The position numbers and the translations under genes are program-made. From Dichetophora obliterata (taxonomy: Eukaryota; Arthropoda; Insecta; Diptera; Sciomyzidae), in the NCBI GenBank assembly GCA_963920525.1, contig OY986437.1:97031175-97095174 (forward strand): a stretch of DNA of 64,000 bases. Reading direction: 5' to 3'. Under the pieces are notes generated by a model. The model saw only the letters and a program-made list of their open reading frames with translations. It was not told the origin of the DNA and ran no database searches. Shown in pieces: positions 46,634 to 58,510 of this stretch. The stretch's first letter is position 1. Each line of letters starts with the position of its first letter.

Positions 46634-46813
46634 CCAAGGCTCATTTATAAGGTTGTGGCACTTGAGAGCGAGCTTGGTCGAACTATCAGAATAGATGAAA
46701 AGAAATGAAGAAAACGAATGCTTAGAACAAAGAAAAACACAGTGACAGTTCGAGCAAAGGCAGAAAAAGAGTGCATTTCTCTCAAGTGCCGCAACCTTAT
46801 AAATTAACCTTGG
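46634..46813. mobile_element. MITE with CCAAGGYTMATTTATAAGG ends
   Basis: Left CCAAGGCTCATTTATAAGGT, inverse right CCAAGGTTAATTTATAAGGT, continuing as TGYGGCACTTGAGAG. TTGCTT is duplicated at 46628-46633 and 46814-46819. 180 bp in total. Confidence 0.85.
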
Positions 46814-46819
46814 TTGCTT

Positions 46820-47553
46820 CCAATACGAAACTGTCAAAAATATTGGAGAATACAACAACAACCATATTGTGCGGCCACCCAGTGGGCTTTTAAGCGCTCT
46901 TTAAGTGCTTTACGAGCGCTCCTTTTGCAATACAAAGGGCTCCTTCTATGTTCCCATCTACATTGTAATTTTAACATTACATGTCATTGGAAGGGAGCAC
47001 TACTGCTCCACTTGTGCTACAAACTACAGTGAAAGTATAGCACTAAATACTGTGCTCCGAAACTTCTCCTAAACATAGCGTAGCAGGAACCGTTGTACTT
47101 CAGTCGTTCGTTCGTAATATCGTCCGTTCTATATAGTTGTTCTTCTGCAATGCTCCTAAGGCTCTCCAAAGCATAATGCAGCAGGACCACTTGGACTTCT
47201 TCTTTGTCTGGCTTCACACAGAAAAAGCTCAGAAAAGAATGCTCTTTAAGCGCTCTTGTTGGAAGCACTCCGATTTCGGCCCGTTGGGCATGTGCACGCC
47301 GAGCAAACGAGCATCGTGTAATATGGGCATATGCATATGTAAGAAAATATTGTGTGCGCTTTTTCCGGGAATTATTTAGTAAAGAAGCTATGAGCTGAAC
47401 AAATTATACAACCAAAATCTTAGTCCAATACAACCGAATTCGTATGATATATAACGTTTTTATTGATTTGTGAGCGGTAACAGGGGGTGTGGCAATTTTT
47501 TTTATTTATTATTTGAGATATGGGTCATGGCAACTAATGTTGTAAATTTGATG
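46820..47553. other. Repeat-derived DNA of unclear limits
   Basis: 'gggcttttaagcgctcttta' near 46886 is loosely answered by 'ctctttaagcgctc' at 47243, and 'gtgctccgaaactt' words recur. This may be an old MITE, but I cannot set borders. Several overlapping frames here look incidental. Confidence 0.35.
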
Positions 47554-50236
47554 CCCTAACTGTGGCTTTAGACCGCCAGAACGAACGAAAAATTCATCGC
47601 GAACAATTTATTGCAATAAATTTTTCGTTCGGAGAACTGTTTAGACCGCGCGAACATTAACCGCGAACAAACATTGGCCGCCATCTTGTATGTTCAGGCG
47701 GTGTAAACAGCAATTTGTGAATTTGGCCGGACATTAATTAATGCAGGGTTGATTAATCCTTATTTTTATATTAGCCACACAACAACACATGGTTTGCCCT
47801 CCACAATAGTTATGCATTGAGCACATTCACGACTACACGACATTACGACTCGACATGAAGAAAGAGTCAACAATATGGAAAAATCATAGAATTGTTTCAT
47901 TCTTGCATACGCGAACCCTTATATTTCCGCTGTTGTCGCCCGTCAAATTAGAAATAATTCTATACCGGCGACAGCAACCTTGTAATGTAGCTGCGACATT
48001 TGCACTAAATTCACCTCCGTAAGAAAAGCATGTAAAATAATGTTTTTTCGCGTCATAAAGTCTTGAATGTGTTCAGTGCATTATTACTGGTAGTAGTTAT
48101 TTTATAAGAGACTTGTATTTAATATTTAACTTAAGGGCCCATGTAAGTTTATTAACTGTCAAAAATGTTTTCTTTTTAATTTTCCGTATGTATAAAATCG
48201 TAAAAATATTCTTTAAAAGTTTTAATTCAATAAAATAAAAATTGTTGTAGTTGTGTGCACAAACTTAAGAAGAAAAAACATTGAAAACTATACTTGTAAG
48301 AACTTTAAACGCGTTTTTCTCGAAAAGTGCTGTTTGAAACCGATGGACAGCATTCACTTGTTAGTAAATACTCCCTCAATTTTTATTTAAGGGAAATACT
48401 TTTTATTTCATAACTTTAAAAAAAAATTATTTGAGTCAAAAACAGGGGTTTCATCTACCAGTTTAGTCAACATCAACATTTTTCTACAATCTTTTATTAA
48501 AACCTCAAAAAGTTTCAGCAGAGCCTGAAGTTTTTTTTTAGATGAGCAAGTTCTACTTCGGATTCCTGCTTTATTTAATAATATTTGCTATCCATAAGCT
48601 CAAAAATTTTTCATTAAAAGTTATATAATTATTATATAAAAAAAAATTACCTAAAATTAACAGTCTCTTGAAAATAAAACCTTTAGTACAGATTTTTTTT
48701 TACTTAAAAAACTTCAATGGCCCCTTTAAATAATTCAATTATATTGCAGCAAAAATTTACGTAATACTTAAAAAAACATAAATTACTACGTATTTTGGTA
48801 CTTTTCATAATTTGTTCCATAAAGCTTAGTATGCTGTAGAAACGAACATTTTTAGGCATTTAATTCTACACCATAGAAGTAAAATATAAGGAAGCGGTGT
48901 AGTTGAAGTGAATTGGTGTATTTTACAAACACAATGAAGTTGACACAAACACAGAAACATTCAAACAGGGCCGCATTCGGTTATGTAGTAAAGAAAGGCG
49001 TAAACTATTTTCCGTTTTTTAGATGAATGTTTACTAGTAATTTTTATATAGCACCATTATACAATATGGTGCGTTACTAATTTTTTACAGAGAAAAACAT
49101 TAGTAAAATGAAAAAAAGCTACTTTTAATGATTTTTTAATAATTCATTTCAAAAAACTTTTTTTTATAAACTATTTTATTGATATTAAACTAACACGAAA
49201 TCTAAACATACCAAATTAAACAAATTAAATTCCTTTAAAAGAAATAGTTTTGTGTAGTTTTTCCGAATTGTCCGCTTTTCATTAGTTTTTTTTTATATAA
49301 TAGTATCTAATTATAGCTTCCAACCTTAGGGCGCTAATCCATTTTAATTTCATGTCAAGTATCCAAAGAAATCTATAAAAAAATATGTAAATAATAAAGC
49401 TTATCCTCATACAAAAAAAATTAAGGCCCTCTTATTTGCCACCCTAAAGAATGAGTGCGCTCTTGAAGCAGAACTTGTGTTTTGACAGAAGCTTTAGCTC
49501 TCAAATGGCGGGAAACAATTTTTTTTTGTCGCCATTTGTTTTGCTCGCAAGGACTTATGTCAAAAAATTACGCTCTACCTCGCTTCCTCAATTGACGAAA
49601 AATCCTTCTATACACTTATAGTGTGTGTGATTAGAACACCATTTCCTTATCTTTTATTTCTATGTTCTACACGCGAAATTTTTGAGTAGCACTAACTCAT
49701 ACTTACTATAACCTGTTTGTTGAATGTGTTAGTTGAACATTATTGCTGAATGTAAAATTTCCACGCCAATTAAATGTACCGACATATAAAAGACAGCGAA
49801 ATTTTGACATTTTATTTCTCCAATCATGGTTGTGAACTTGGCTGCATTGAAAAATTTTTTTGATTCAACAGCGTACTAACCAACGGAATAAAAAATTTCG
49901 CTACCTTTTCGCTGTCAAAAACGCAATGCATTTCTGAAAGAATATTTCTTTTCGCTTCTGCAGCATACTAAGCTTTATGCTACTCCTTTTTGCTACTTTT
50001 CTGTTTTTAAACACAGCGCAACACCGGATTCGCTCAAAAAGATCGAAATCCGTTAGATCAGAGCAAACGAAGGAATCTGCGTTCGTTCGCTCTATTTTAC
50101 TGTTTACACCGGGCAAACAGTGTTCGCGATAATTTTGTAGCGAACAATGTTCGTTTGGGCTTACCGATGCGATGCAAACCGAGCGAACGAACGAGGTTTC
50201 TTTCGTTCGTTCAGGCGGTCTAAATCCATAGTTAGG
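47554..50236. mobile_element. TIR element, about 1.9 kb without its nested hAT-like copy
   Basis: Left CCCTAACTGTGGCTTTAGAC, inverse right ACCTAACTATGGATTTAGAC, continuing as CGCCWGAACGAACGAAA. TGATG is repeated at both borders. Subterminal GAACGAACG words and GTGTAAACAG recur on both sides. No transposase. Confidence 0.7.
48872..49664 (+). mobile_element. hAT-like element, short subfamily, 793 bp
   Basis: CATAGAAGTAAAATATAAGG left, inverse CATAGAAATAAAAGATAAGG right. The 8-bp duplication TTCTACAC is exact (48864-48871 and 49665-49672). Confidence 0.93.
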
Positions 50237-50760
50237 TGATGTGAGATTATCCATGCCAGAATCCACAGCTTTCGTACCTTTCTTCACATCGTTTTTTACT
50301 TTTGGGGTCTTAGTCTTAACCACCATTGAACCAACAGAGTTAAACTGGACCAATCACCGAATTCTTTTTAGAGCCTCTCCCTTAACAACCGAAATATTGG
50401 ACTTATCCAACTTTCGGGCCTTTAAATTACGACGTTCTATCTCTATAGGCTCCTCACCGCCTTTTAGGGGCACCCTTTGCTCGAAAACTACCAGAACTTA
50501 CACCCACACCAACACCTCCTACTTTTGGGCCCGTATGAGTGCTGGATTCTCCCACACCTCGAAGAAACCCGGATCCACATTTACCATAAACTAACACTAA
50601 GTTAGTCCCTTTGACACCCATACCAATACCAATTAAAGGTTTTCCTAAAGCAGGAACAACCTTGCCTGGACAATTGCCGGGTTCACCTTAAAGCGGCATA
50701 TTGTACTCACCCTGCACAAAGTGAAAGGCAAGCATAAAAATCACTTCAATAAGAACCCTA
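50237..50760 (-). pseudogene. Decayed Gly/Lys-rich coding-like segment
   Basis: Minus-strand frames join into a protein-like stretch: CPGKVVPALGKPLIGIGMGV, GKCGSGFLRGVGESSTHTGP and GVGVSSGSFRAKGAPKRR, then in another frame VVKTKTPKVKNDVKKGTK. Several stops and shifts break it. The base composition is clearly less AT-rich than the flanks. I do not recognise it; a retroelement gag-like part or a host fragment are both possible. Confidence 0.35.
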
Positions 50761-51038
50761 CGCAATTCAGAAACGTAAGTGCGTCAATTAGACCGTGACG
50801 CCCTTCACAAAGTGAAAAGTCCAACAGTTTGAGTCACTACAACCAACAGTTCAAAAGTCATTGAAGTACCAGTTAAAAAAATCTCTGGAGTAACAGTGTG
50901 ACAAGTATTGGAATAAATCGAATCCGAAAATATGTAATCATTTAACAGTACGAAATATAATGGAAGAAGAGGATAAAAAGTAGTCAAATGAAATGAATTG
51001 TCATATGTTGCTTGCTGTCACATCGTTGTCGTGTAACC

Positions 51039-51838
51039 CATAGAAATAAAAGATAAGGAAGTGGTGTTATACTCACACACACTGTACGTGTGTAGAAGGA
51101 ATTTTCGTCGCTGAGGAAGAGAGATAGAGCGTCGTTATTTGACATAAGTTCTTCCCGAGCAAAAAAAAATCTATTTGTGAGGAAGAACATCTGTCAAAAC
51201 ACAAGTTCTGCTTCATGAGCGCATTCATTATTTAGGGTGGCAAGGGCCTTAATTTTTTTTTCATATTGGGATAAGCTTTAATAGTTATTTATTTGTTTAC
51301 AATTTCTTTGAAAACTTGACATGAAATTAAAGTGGATTATCAACCTAAGGTTACAAGCTATAACTAGGTATTTTTATATAAAAAACTAATTAAAAGCCCA
51401 CAGTTCGAAAAAAACTACACAAAACTATTTATTTTAAAAGAGTTTAATTTGGTATGTATTTTAGTTGTTTAGTTTTTGTGTTATTTTAATATCAATTAAA
51501 TAGTTTATAAAAAATAGTTTTTTGAAATGAATTTTTAAAAAATCATTAAAAGTAACTTTTGTTGTTTCAGTCTCATTCTGAGTTCATGTCTTTTACATTA
51601 TTTTAGCAATGCTTTTCTCTGTAAAAAAATTGGTAACGCAACATATTATATAACGGTGGTATATAAAAATTGCATAGTAAGCATACATCTAAAAAATAAA
51701 AAAAATTTACGCCTTCATTTACTACATAATTGAATGCGGCCCTGTTTGAATGTTTTTGTGTTTGTGTCAACTTCACTGTGTTTGTAAAATACTTCATTCC
51801 ACTTCAACTACACCGCTTCCTTATATTTTACTTCTATG
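51039..51838 (-). mobile_element. hAT-like element, short subfamily, 800 bp
   Basis: Reverse orientation: CATAGAAATAAAAGATAAGG at the left, inverse CATAGAAGTAAAATATAAGG at the right. The 8-bp duplication GTGTAACC is exact (51031-51038 and 51839-51846). Confidence 0.93.
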
Positions 51839-51852
51839 GTGTAACCACTTAA

Positions 51853-52365
51853 GGCCGCTTTACATTATCCTACTGTGTGTTAGCACATGTCAAAATTTTC
51901 ATGTGTGATAGAATGTGAGATGCTGTAAACAACGGAAAGCAATGCGTGTTCGGGTCTGTTCTGATTTTTTGACATGTCGTACCACATATTATTTTTTGGT
52001 TTGTTTCTAATTTCATCACACATTCTATCTCACCAGAGATGCATTTTACCTTACTTGAAATTTATTATTTAAGTGAGAAAATTTTAAACTCGTAATGTAT
52101 TTTCAAATGGAATAACAGAAGGAATCAGTTTTACAGCTTATTGAACTTAGTAGAGGCTTTAAATGCATTAACAACCGATCTTTACTCAAATTTTCACGTT
52201 TTAGTATAATGTAAAGTATAAAAATGTGGTGCGACTCTGTGAGATAGTCTAAAACTGAAAAATTAATTTCTTCATACAAAAGTTAAAAATGACAGCATGA
52301 TGAAATTCAATAATACTTTCTATCTCACATGTCGTAACACACAGAAGGACAATGTAAAGTAGCCT
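51853..52365. mobile_element. TTAA-site MITE, 513 bp
   Basis: Left GGCCGCTTTACATTATCCT, inverse right AGGCTACTTTACATTGTCCT, continuing as CTGTGTGTTA. TTAA lies at both borders (51849-51852 and 52366-52369). TTAA targets are typical of piggyBac-type elements, but no transposase is present. Confidence 0.75.
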
Positions 52366-52389
52366 TTAACGATCAAAGTATGAAGAAGA

Positions 52390-52563
52390 GTAATCGCAGC
52401 AAGCTAAAAACATTCCAATAAACTTCGCGAACAAATTTAATCAATCAAAGAAAAGTTAAAAAAGCTAATCAACAGCAGCAAACTATAACTCCTTTAGCTG
52501 TTTTTGACAACTACCAATCGCCAAAAAACTGTCACGGCTACCTTGTCAAATAATTATACCATG
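52390..52563. mobile_element. Fragment of the 45968-type P-like element
   Basis: The right part 'ctaccttgtcaaataattat' plus ACCATG, and the body 'gctgtttttgacaactacca', are the inverse of 45968-46060. 'aacattccaataaacttcgc' matches the inverse of 46430-46460. Confidence 0.7.
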
Positions 52564-52585
52564 CGCGTGAAAAGAAAACGATTGA

Positions 52586-52958
52586 CCTGTCTACACTAGC
52601 CTCACTCAACCGACTCACTTTGATGTCTGTAGAAGAAATGAAGAAGTGGGAAGGTGAATGTACCGTGAGGCAAGAATTTCAAAAACTTTAAAAATTTAGC
52701 GACTCACTTTGATTTGACATTTGTCATTTTTATTGTTTTTTTCGTTTATGCGCTAATAGCTGCCGGTTTTGCAGTGCTATACAAAGCTACGAAGCATACA
52801 CTCAAGCTAACACACATTTGTTATTGCTTTAAAATGTTTTATTACAAAAACAGCACAAAAGCAAATGCAGACTCAAGGTGAGGTAAGTTATGTGTGTGAA
52901 CTTTTAACAACTTTTTCATGGCAAAGTGAGTCGGTTGAGTGAGGCCAGTGTAGACAGG
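52586..52958. mobile_element. MITE with CCTGTCTACACTRGCCTCAC ends
   Basis: CCTGTCTACACTAGCCTCAC at the left; the inverse right end differs at one base. The match continues as TCAACCGACTCACTTTG, a TIR of about 37 bp. No clear duplication. The 10936 MITE has a related design. Confidence 0.85.
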
Positions 52959-52966
52959 CTCATTAA

Positions 52967-53443
52967 AAGTGCCTCTACACTCTATGTTTATTACAGATGA
53001 CATGTCAAAGAAATTAGATACCGAATTTCATCTGTCTCAAAATTAAGTTTTTGTCAGACAGTTTTTTTTGTCTCCATACTATCTGACACGTCATTTGAAA
53101 ATAAAAAACAGCCTTTGAAATTTTTTCTTAGCCTTGTGAACCTCTAAAGTGTCCTCCTTTGGCCATTCAAACTAAGAATAAATTCATTATAAATCAATTT
53201 ATTGAATATATATCTTAAAATTTACCTTTTCTTCCATTTTCACAAAAAAAATTATCAAATTGACATTTTGTACAAATGGGAAAACATACGAAATTAGAGA
53301 CGTTTCTAATTCAAAAATTTACAGACGCAAATACCAACGACATTTCAAAACCACAGTTTCATATGTTCCACACTATCTGTAGCCAAAAACCATTTGTAAT
53401 TTTTGACGTGTCATATATATGAAACATATAATGTAGGGGCACT
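52967..53443. mobile_element. TTAA-site MITE, 477 bp
   Basis: Left AAGTGCCTCTACACTCTATG, inverse right AGTGCCCCTACATTATATG, followed by GTTT and GAC-TGTCA matches. TTAA lies at 52963-52966 and 53444-53447. Confidence 0.75.
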
Positions 53444-53460
53444 TTAAGCAATGCGTGGCA

Positions 53461-54016
53461 CATGGCAGAATAATGAGGTAGGGTAAGTAGCTTTGACAAG
53501 ACCTATTGTTAATGTCAAAATCATAAAATATAGTGCTGCCATATCGCAAATTAAAATCCAATGAAAAATCCATACTTTGTCTTAGCGTTTCTGATAAAAT
53601 CCTTTACTAACAATACTTCAAATCGGGGAAGTACAAGTTTTTTGCTTTAGGCAAGCTTGAAGCGGACTTATTCTGTGAAATATTTTTGTATGTTATAATC
53701 CAGCTGGAGCCTTCCACTTTAAATTTATTCTTGGTTATATACGCGTGTAATTGTGATTTTCATAGAGAATTTTGTGTGAAGTTACGTATATTTTAATAAC
53801 TTTGAAAATTATAAACATGGCAAAAAGAAGTTAAACAATTTGTCAGACAACGTGGAATAAAGACATGTTATCTTATTTACCCTTCATAAAATTCATTTTC
53901 CAAGTGTTTATTTCAGAAATAACATTAATAAAAAAAACTGGCATCTCTAAGACCCACTTTGACATTAACGAGAGGTCTTGTCAAAGCTACTTACCCTGCC
54001 TTATTATTCGCCATGG
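53461..54016. mobile_element. P-like element, 556 bp
   Basis: Left CATGGCAGAATAATGAGGTA, inverse right CATGGCGAATAATAAGGCA, then a near-perfect GGGTAAGTAGCTTTGACAAG on both sides. The 8-bp duplication GCGTGGCA is exact (53453-53460 and 54017-54024). Confidence 0.85.
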
Positions 54017-54059
54017 CGTGGCATCTTGGATGATTTCTTAAAAAATTTAACACTTTAAG

Positions 54060-54574
54060 GCGGATTCACTAATCACTTTCAGCAAGTTTCTACTCAATGG
54101 CCGCATTCAGCGCAGACAACTGTCGTGAACTGTAATAGTAGCGCTACCTTAGTTCACGATGTTTTTCTCTAAATGTGTTGCTACTCTACACGTCAGAAGT
54201 TAGATTCAATTTAATTTGTATGTAAATTTAATTCAATTGCAAAGGTCCTCACTTAAATTTGTTGCGTTCTTTCTGAGTTTATTAATTTAACAGCGTCAGT
54301 AACAGCATCTGGCAGTTAAGCAAACAGTTGTGTTCATGTAGCTACCTAAATTGGAATTCGCTCGATTAAAAGGCGTTTGCTACTTTATCAGTTTTAGTTT
54401 GCGCTACCAAATTAGTACCATTCAGCGAATTTTTACACAACAGTTGCCAACTGTTGTCTGCGCTGAATGCGGCCAATGAGAGAGTAACAAAAACTTGCTG
54501 TACGCTCTTTGACTTGATTAAAATAATTTAAATTTTTGCAGAAAACTTGCTGAAGGTGATCAGTGAGTCCCGCT
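54060..54574. mobile_element. TTAA-site MITE with a nested MITE
   Basis: Left GCGGATTCACTAATCACTTT, inverse right AGCGGGACTCACTGATCACC, continuing as TCAGCAAGTTT. TTAA lies at 54056-54059 and 54575-54578. The element at 54100-54473 is inserted inside. Confidence 0.75.
54100..54473. mobile_element. MITE with GCCGCATTCAGCGCAGACAA ends
   Basis: TIR of about 22 bp, identical at both ends: GCCGCATTCAGCGCAGACAA. CAATG is duplicated at 54095-54099 and 54474-54478. Confidence 0.85.
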
Positions 54575-54578
54575 TTAA

Positions 54579-55379
54579 TTAAATATATTTATTATTAAAA
54601 TTTCGAAAGAAAAAAACCCCCTTTTACTTGCTGTAGCACAAATATGATATTATAAAACTTTTTTCATTAAAATAGGCCCAGTCCTTTTGGATTCAAATGG
54701 TAAATGTAAATTTGCATTTAAATTTTATGCAAACTTATAGATGCTTTCAATGTTCAGCATATGCTTTTAGTTAATTCGCCATCACATGTCTTTAATATTT
54801 GGTGCTTAATAAACACTAAAGCTATGCCGAAAACAAGTATTTTGACACGATATCTTCCATCTTCGGTTTTATCAGAAAAATAGTTCCTTTCCTGATGGTT
54901 TTTTTTCTCAGATGGTCTACGACACTTGTTGATACAATATCTGGCCATTGTTTCTTGGGTAAAAATGACTTTTATGACTCAAGGAGAATACTGAACTGGG
55001 GGAATCGGCCTGGAGGAACAGCGTTACTGAGATAAACTGGGTTAGTTTACCAAATGGTTAATTTAGTGTCAATATGTTGCAAAAAGTTCAGACCAAGTAT
55101 AATTGGGTCGACTGCACTGGAAAGAAAAAGCAAATTAAGGGCAGTGACGTTCGTCATCTTATTTTTTTAATTCCTAAAAAATCCTTCGTTTGTTTTTTAT
55201 TTTCTCAAAAAATTATCAACATCTTCTTAAGAAAAATAAAGCGAAATTTTGTTCATAACATTAAAAAATATGTCTGGTATACTTAGAACCACTTTCTTTC
55301 CGGATTTTAAGTCATAAACCACTAATTTTATTTAGGTTTTTTTCGCTACCTCGTTTCATTTTTTTTATGGATCAATTAC
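54579..55379. other. Stretch without recognised features
   Basis: Short frames at 54754-54948 (minus) and 55074-55286 (plus) show no recognisable motifs. I see no repeat borders. Confidence 0.35.
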
Positions 55380-55392
55380 GAACAAAAATATT

Positions 55393-57141
55393 ATATTAGG
55401 TTAGGTTAAACCGGATGCCTTCGTGAAGGCTCACATAGACCAATTCAGGTCCTTAGTGGTACCGGTAGCGAAAAAAAGGAACCTTTGTGTTTTTGTGTTA
55501 AAAGTCTTTAAAGATTTGCGTTGAATTCGCAAACCTTAGGAGGGATTCCAGAGACACCCTGGCTACATCTTTAAGTGACGGGAATGTCGATGAGCCTAGG
55601 TATTTTAGTCTCGATCTAAGTAGGACGGTTCCTTGCACTTCCTGCAGTTGTCATCCGTGGTGATGTCAAGCTTCCTCGCGTGGGCTGCCGTCATGCAGTG
55701 ACCAGTGAGTATGCCCACTAGTGTCCTGCAATCTTTGCGCGGGCGTGCCAAGATGTACAGAGTTCGTTTTTCGCATTGTGCATTGCACATGATTTTCGAG
55801 ATTTTGCACGATGTCGTATCTCTCCATCTACGATTCACTGCTAGTGTGGCTCTTCTTTCAAGGTTCCTGTACAACTCTTGTAGCGGAGTAAGTACATGTT
55901 CTGCGAGTTCTAATTCCAGCCCGGCGCCTTCCTTTGCTAAACCATCTGCCATCTCGTTTCCCTCAATGCCCTGGTGGCTAGGGACACAGTAGATGCGCAA
56001 TCTCTTTGAAGCGCATAGTGCATCTAGTGCATCTCTGCCAGCCAAGACACTTTTGGACTTGATGCTAGCAGAGCGCATGGATTTGATCGCCGCTTGACTG
56101 TCAACGAAAATGTTGATGTAAGAGTGTTGTGTGTCCATGCTGAGGGCTATCTCAGCAGCCTTCCTTATGGCAAATATTTCCGCCTGGCAGATACTGCAGT
56201 GGTTCGGCAGTTTATATGGCTGCCTTATATTAGGCTCTGCACAATACACAGCCACACCTACCCCCGTAGGCATTTTGGAGCCGTCTGTAAATATGTTGAC
56301 CGCCTGCTGTGCTTGTTCTATACCTTTGCACCAGTCATTTGGTCCCAGAAGAGTTCGTGCTTTGGAATTGACTATCGTGCGAGGCACCATGTAGTCCGTG
56401 CTACTAAGTAGATTCTTTCCGATTGTACAATGTCCAAAATTTTGAATGTGCATGTTGCCTGCCGCCGTAAGGCGTTGTGCCGTTTTTCCGGCTATTAGTT
56501 TTGCGTGTATGTCCAGGGGGTCCATACTTAGAATGGTTTCAAGCGCTTCAGTTGGATTTGAGTTCAGTGCCCCCGTGATGCATAGCGCTGCCTGCCGCTG
56601 AGTTTTCTCCAAGTGCCTGAGGAATGTTGATTTGTTCACAGCCGGCCACCATACAATAATCCCATAGAGTAGAATAGGACGCACTACCGTTACATAGATC
56701 CAGTGCATCAGAAAGGGTGAGAGACCCCAGGTACTGCCTAGCATCTTCTTGGATGTGTAAAGCGCAATGGTGGATTTCTTCATCCTTTATTCTACGTTGG
56801 TTTTTCATGACAGCTTGCTGTCCAGGAGGACTCCTAGATATTTTGTGTGAGTTTTCGGTATGAGACGCATATCGTTCAATTTCGGTGGTATCCACTGTCG
56901 TATCTTGTACCTTTTCGTGAACAGAACCAGATCCGTTTTCTCTGCATTAATACTAAGACCGACTGAATTTGACCATTTAAGTATATCTTTGAGTGTGCTC
57001 TCCATTATGGAGCTTACTGTTAATAGACATTTCCCTACTATAATTATGCTTACGTCGTCTGCATAGGCAGTTATCCTCGGTGCTCTACCTGCGAACTTTT
57101 CGAGTAGTTCATTAACTACAAGATTCCATGTGCAAAACCAT
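55393..57141 (-). mobile_element. Non-LTR retrotransposon, 5'-truncated, 1.75 kb
   Basis: The 13-bp duplication GAACAAAAATATT flanks it exactly (55380-55392 and 57142-57154). The 5' end (57141) falls inside the reverse transcriptase, a typical truncation. The 3' end has no poly-A but a TTAACCTAACCTAATAT tail. Intact duplications show an insertion that is not old. Confidence 0.93.
55498..57141 (-). pseudogene. Reverse transcriptase C-terminal part plus RNase H
   Basis: Starting at the truncation, one frame reads NLVVNELLEKFAGRAPRITA and then YADD (57054-57065, the reverse transcriptase active site), LGVLLDSKLS and VVRPILLYGIIVWWPAV. A complete RNase H domain follows, with FTDGSKM, QAEIFAIRKA, NIFVDSQAAIKS and VPSHQGIEGNEMADGLAKEG (Asp-Glu-Asp-His-Asp set). 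Then come ILTGHCMTAAH and CRKC. Two in-frame stops occur in SKLS*KTNVE*RMKK (56784-56806). After CRKCKEPS a deletion and a frameshift remove the second half of the C-terminal zinc knuckle; a further frame gives FPSLKDVARVSLESLLRFAN and stops at 55498. RNase H plus CCHC places it in the I/Loa/R1-related clades. Confidence 0.9.
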
Positions 57142-57154
57142 GAACAAAAATATT

Positions 57155-57989
57155 GGTTTGTTAAATTATATTGTAAATAAATATAATTATTTTAACTATT
57201 AACTATTTTATCTCTCTCTTAATAAAACAAATTTTGTATAATAAGTTTATGTATATAAATATAATGTAGTTGCATCATTTAAAATACTTAACACGGATAA
57301 AAAAATCCTTATTTTATTGCAAATAATTTTATGAAAAACTCATGGCTTGGAACATTACTAATCCATTATATTAGATAAGCTTCCGAGAAAAATTACTAAA
57401 TTCTGAGATGATTTGACGACGTAGACGAAAGGATGAGTTGCTCTGAAGTGATGACGTTTCCTGAAGAATTGTGAGGAAGTAGGCATAATTTTCATAACTA
57501 AAAATGCAAAAATAAAATTTAATTTATTTTAATGTGTTTAATATTAATAAAAAGTTAGTCAGAATACCCGATTGTTTCAGTTCAACATGCACCTGAAAAA
57601 TATAACTTCCAATATTCTTTAATGTCCAGAGTAATATAAAAATTTACCCACAAATATGTAAAAAATTTATAGTTATATCAAACCTTTAAGCAATAAGTCC
57701 TTGTACTTGCGTTTACGGGAAGGCGGGAACTCTGGCTTAAATTAGGAGCGATAATGTATATTCGAAGAAAGTTTTTGGTTACTTGATTTTGCATTGAATC
57801 ATTTACAATTACGTTAATACTAGTATTTTCTATAGGATAATTGATAATTTTGAAATCAGTTTGTTATAAATTGAAAAGTTTTAACACAAACATGAGAAAT
57901 AATATGAATAAAGTAATAAAATATCGGCGCTGTTCATAATTGACACAAAAAATTAGCGCAGAGGACATGCAATTATATAATAACTAACC
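57155..57989. other. AT-rich stretch, nothing recognised
   Basis: No coding or repeat border was recognised. Confidence 0.35.
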
Positions 57990-58510
57990 AATATTTCGTG
58001 AAAAAAATGAACACATTTATGTGAATAAATTGGCGTGACACAATAGCTTGGGGGAAATAATGAACGTGTCAGTAATTCATACTGTCAACTCCAGCTAAGA
58101 CCATATGAATTATTAGCACGCATTGTTGTCATTAATTTATAATGGCGTTAATGAAAAAAATGTTTAATGTGTGGGCATTTTTGTCACCAATATATTATGG
58201 CGTTAATTCACATAACTATGTGCACTGACACCAATTTATTGTGGTGTTAATTCTCATGACTGTGTGCATTTTTGCCTTGCTAAATTGGTGGCAGTAATGC
58301 ACGTGGCGTTAATTCAAATATTAGTTTAATGTGTCAAATTTTTGTTGCAATAATGTGTCTGAACGTAAGTAATCAGAAATTGACTGGTGGCAATAAAGCA
58401 CACGAGGGCTAAACGTTCATACATGAATTAGTATTTGAAGTAACGTCACCACAAATTGAAATTGCCACCACAAATTGACTGGTGGCAATAATGCACGTTA
58501 CAATAATTTT
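57990..58510. repeat. Diverged tandem words (GGCGTTAATTCAYAT / GGTGGCAATAATGCACG)
   Basis: 'ttatggcgttaattcacata', 'ttgtggtgttaattctcatg', 'acgtggcgttaattcaaata' and similar words recur about every 65 bp, alternating with 'gtgtgcatttttgcc'. A relic of the same words precedes 60785. Confidence 0.6.
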
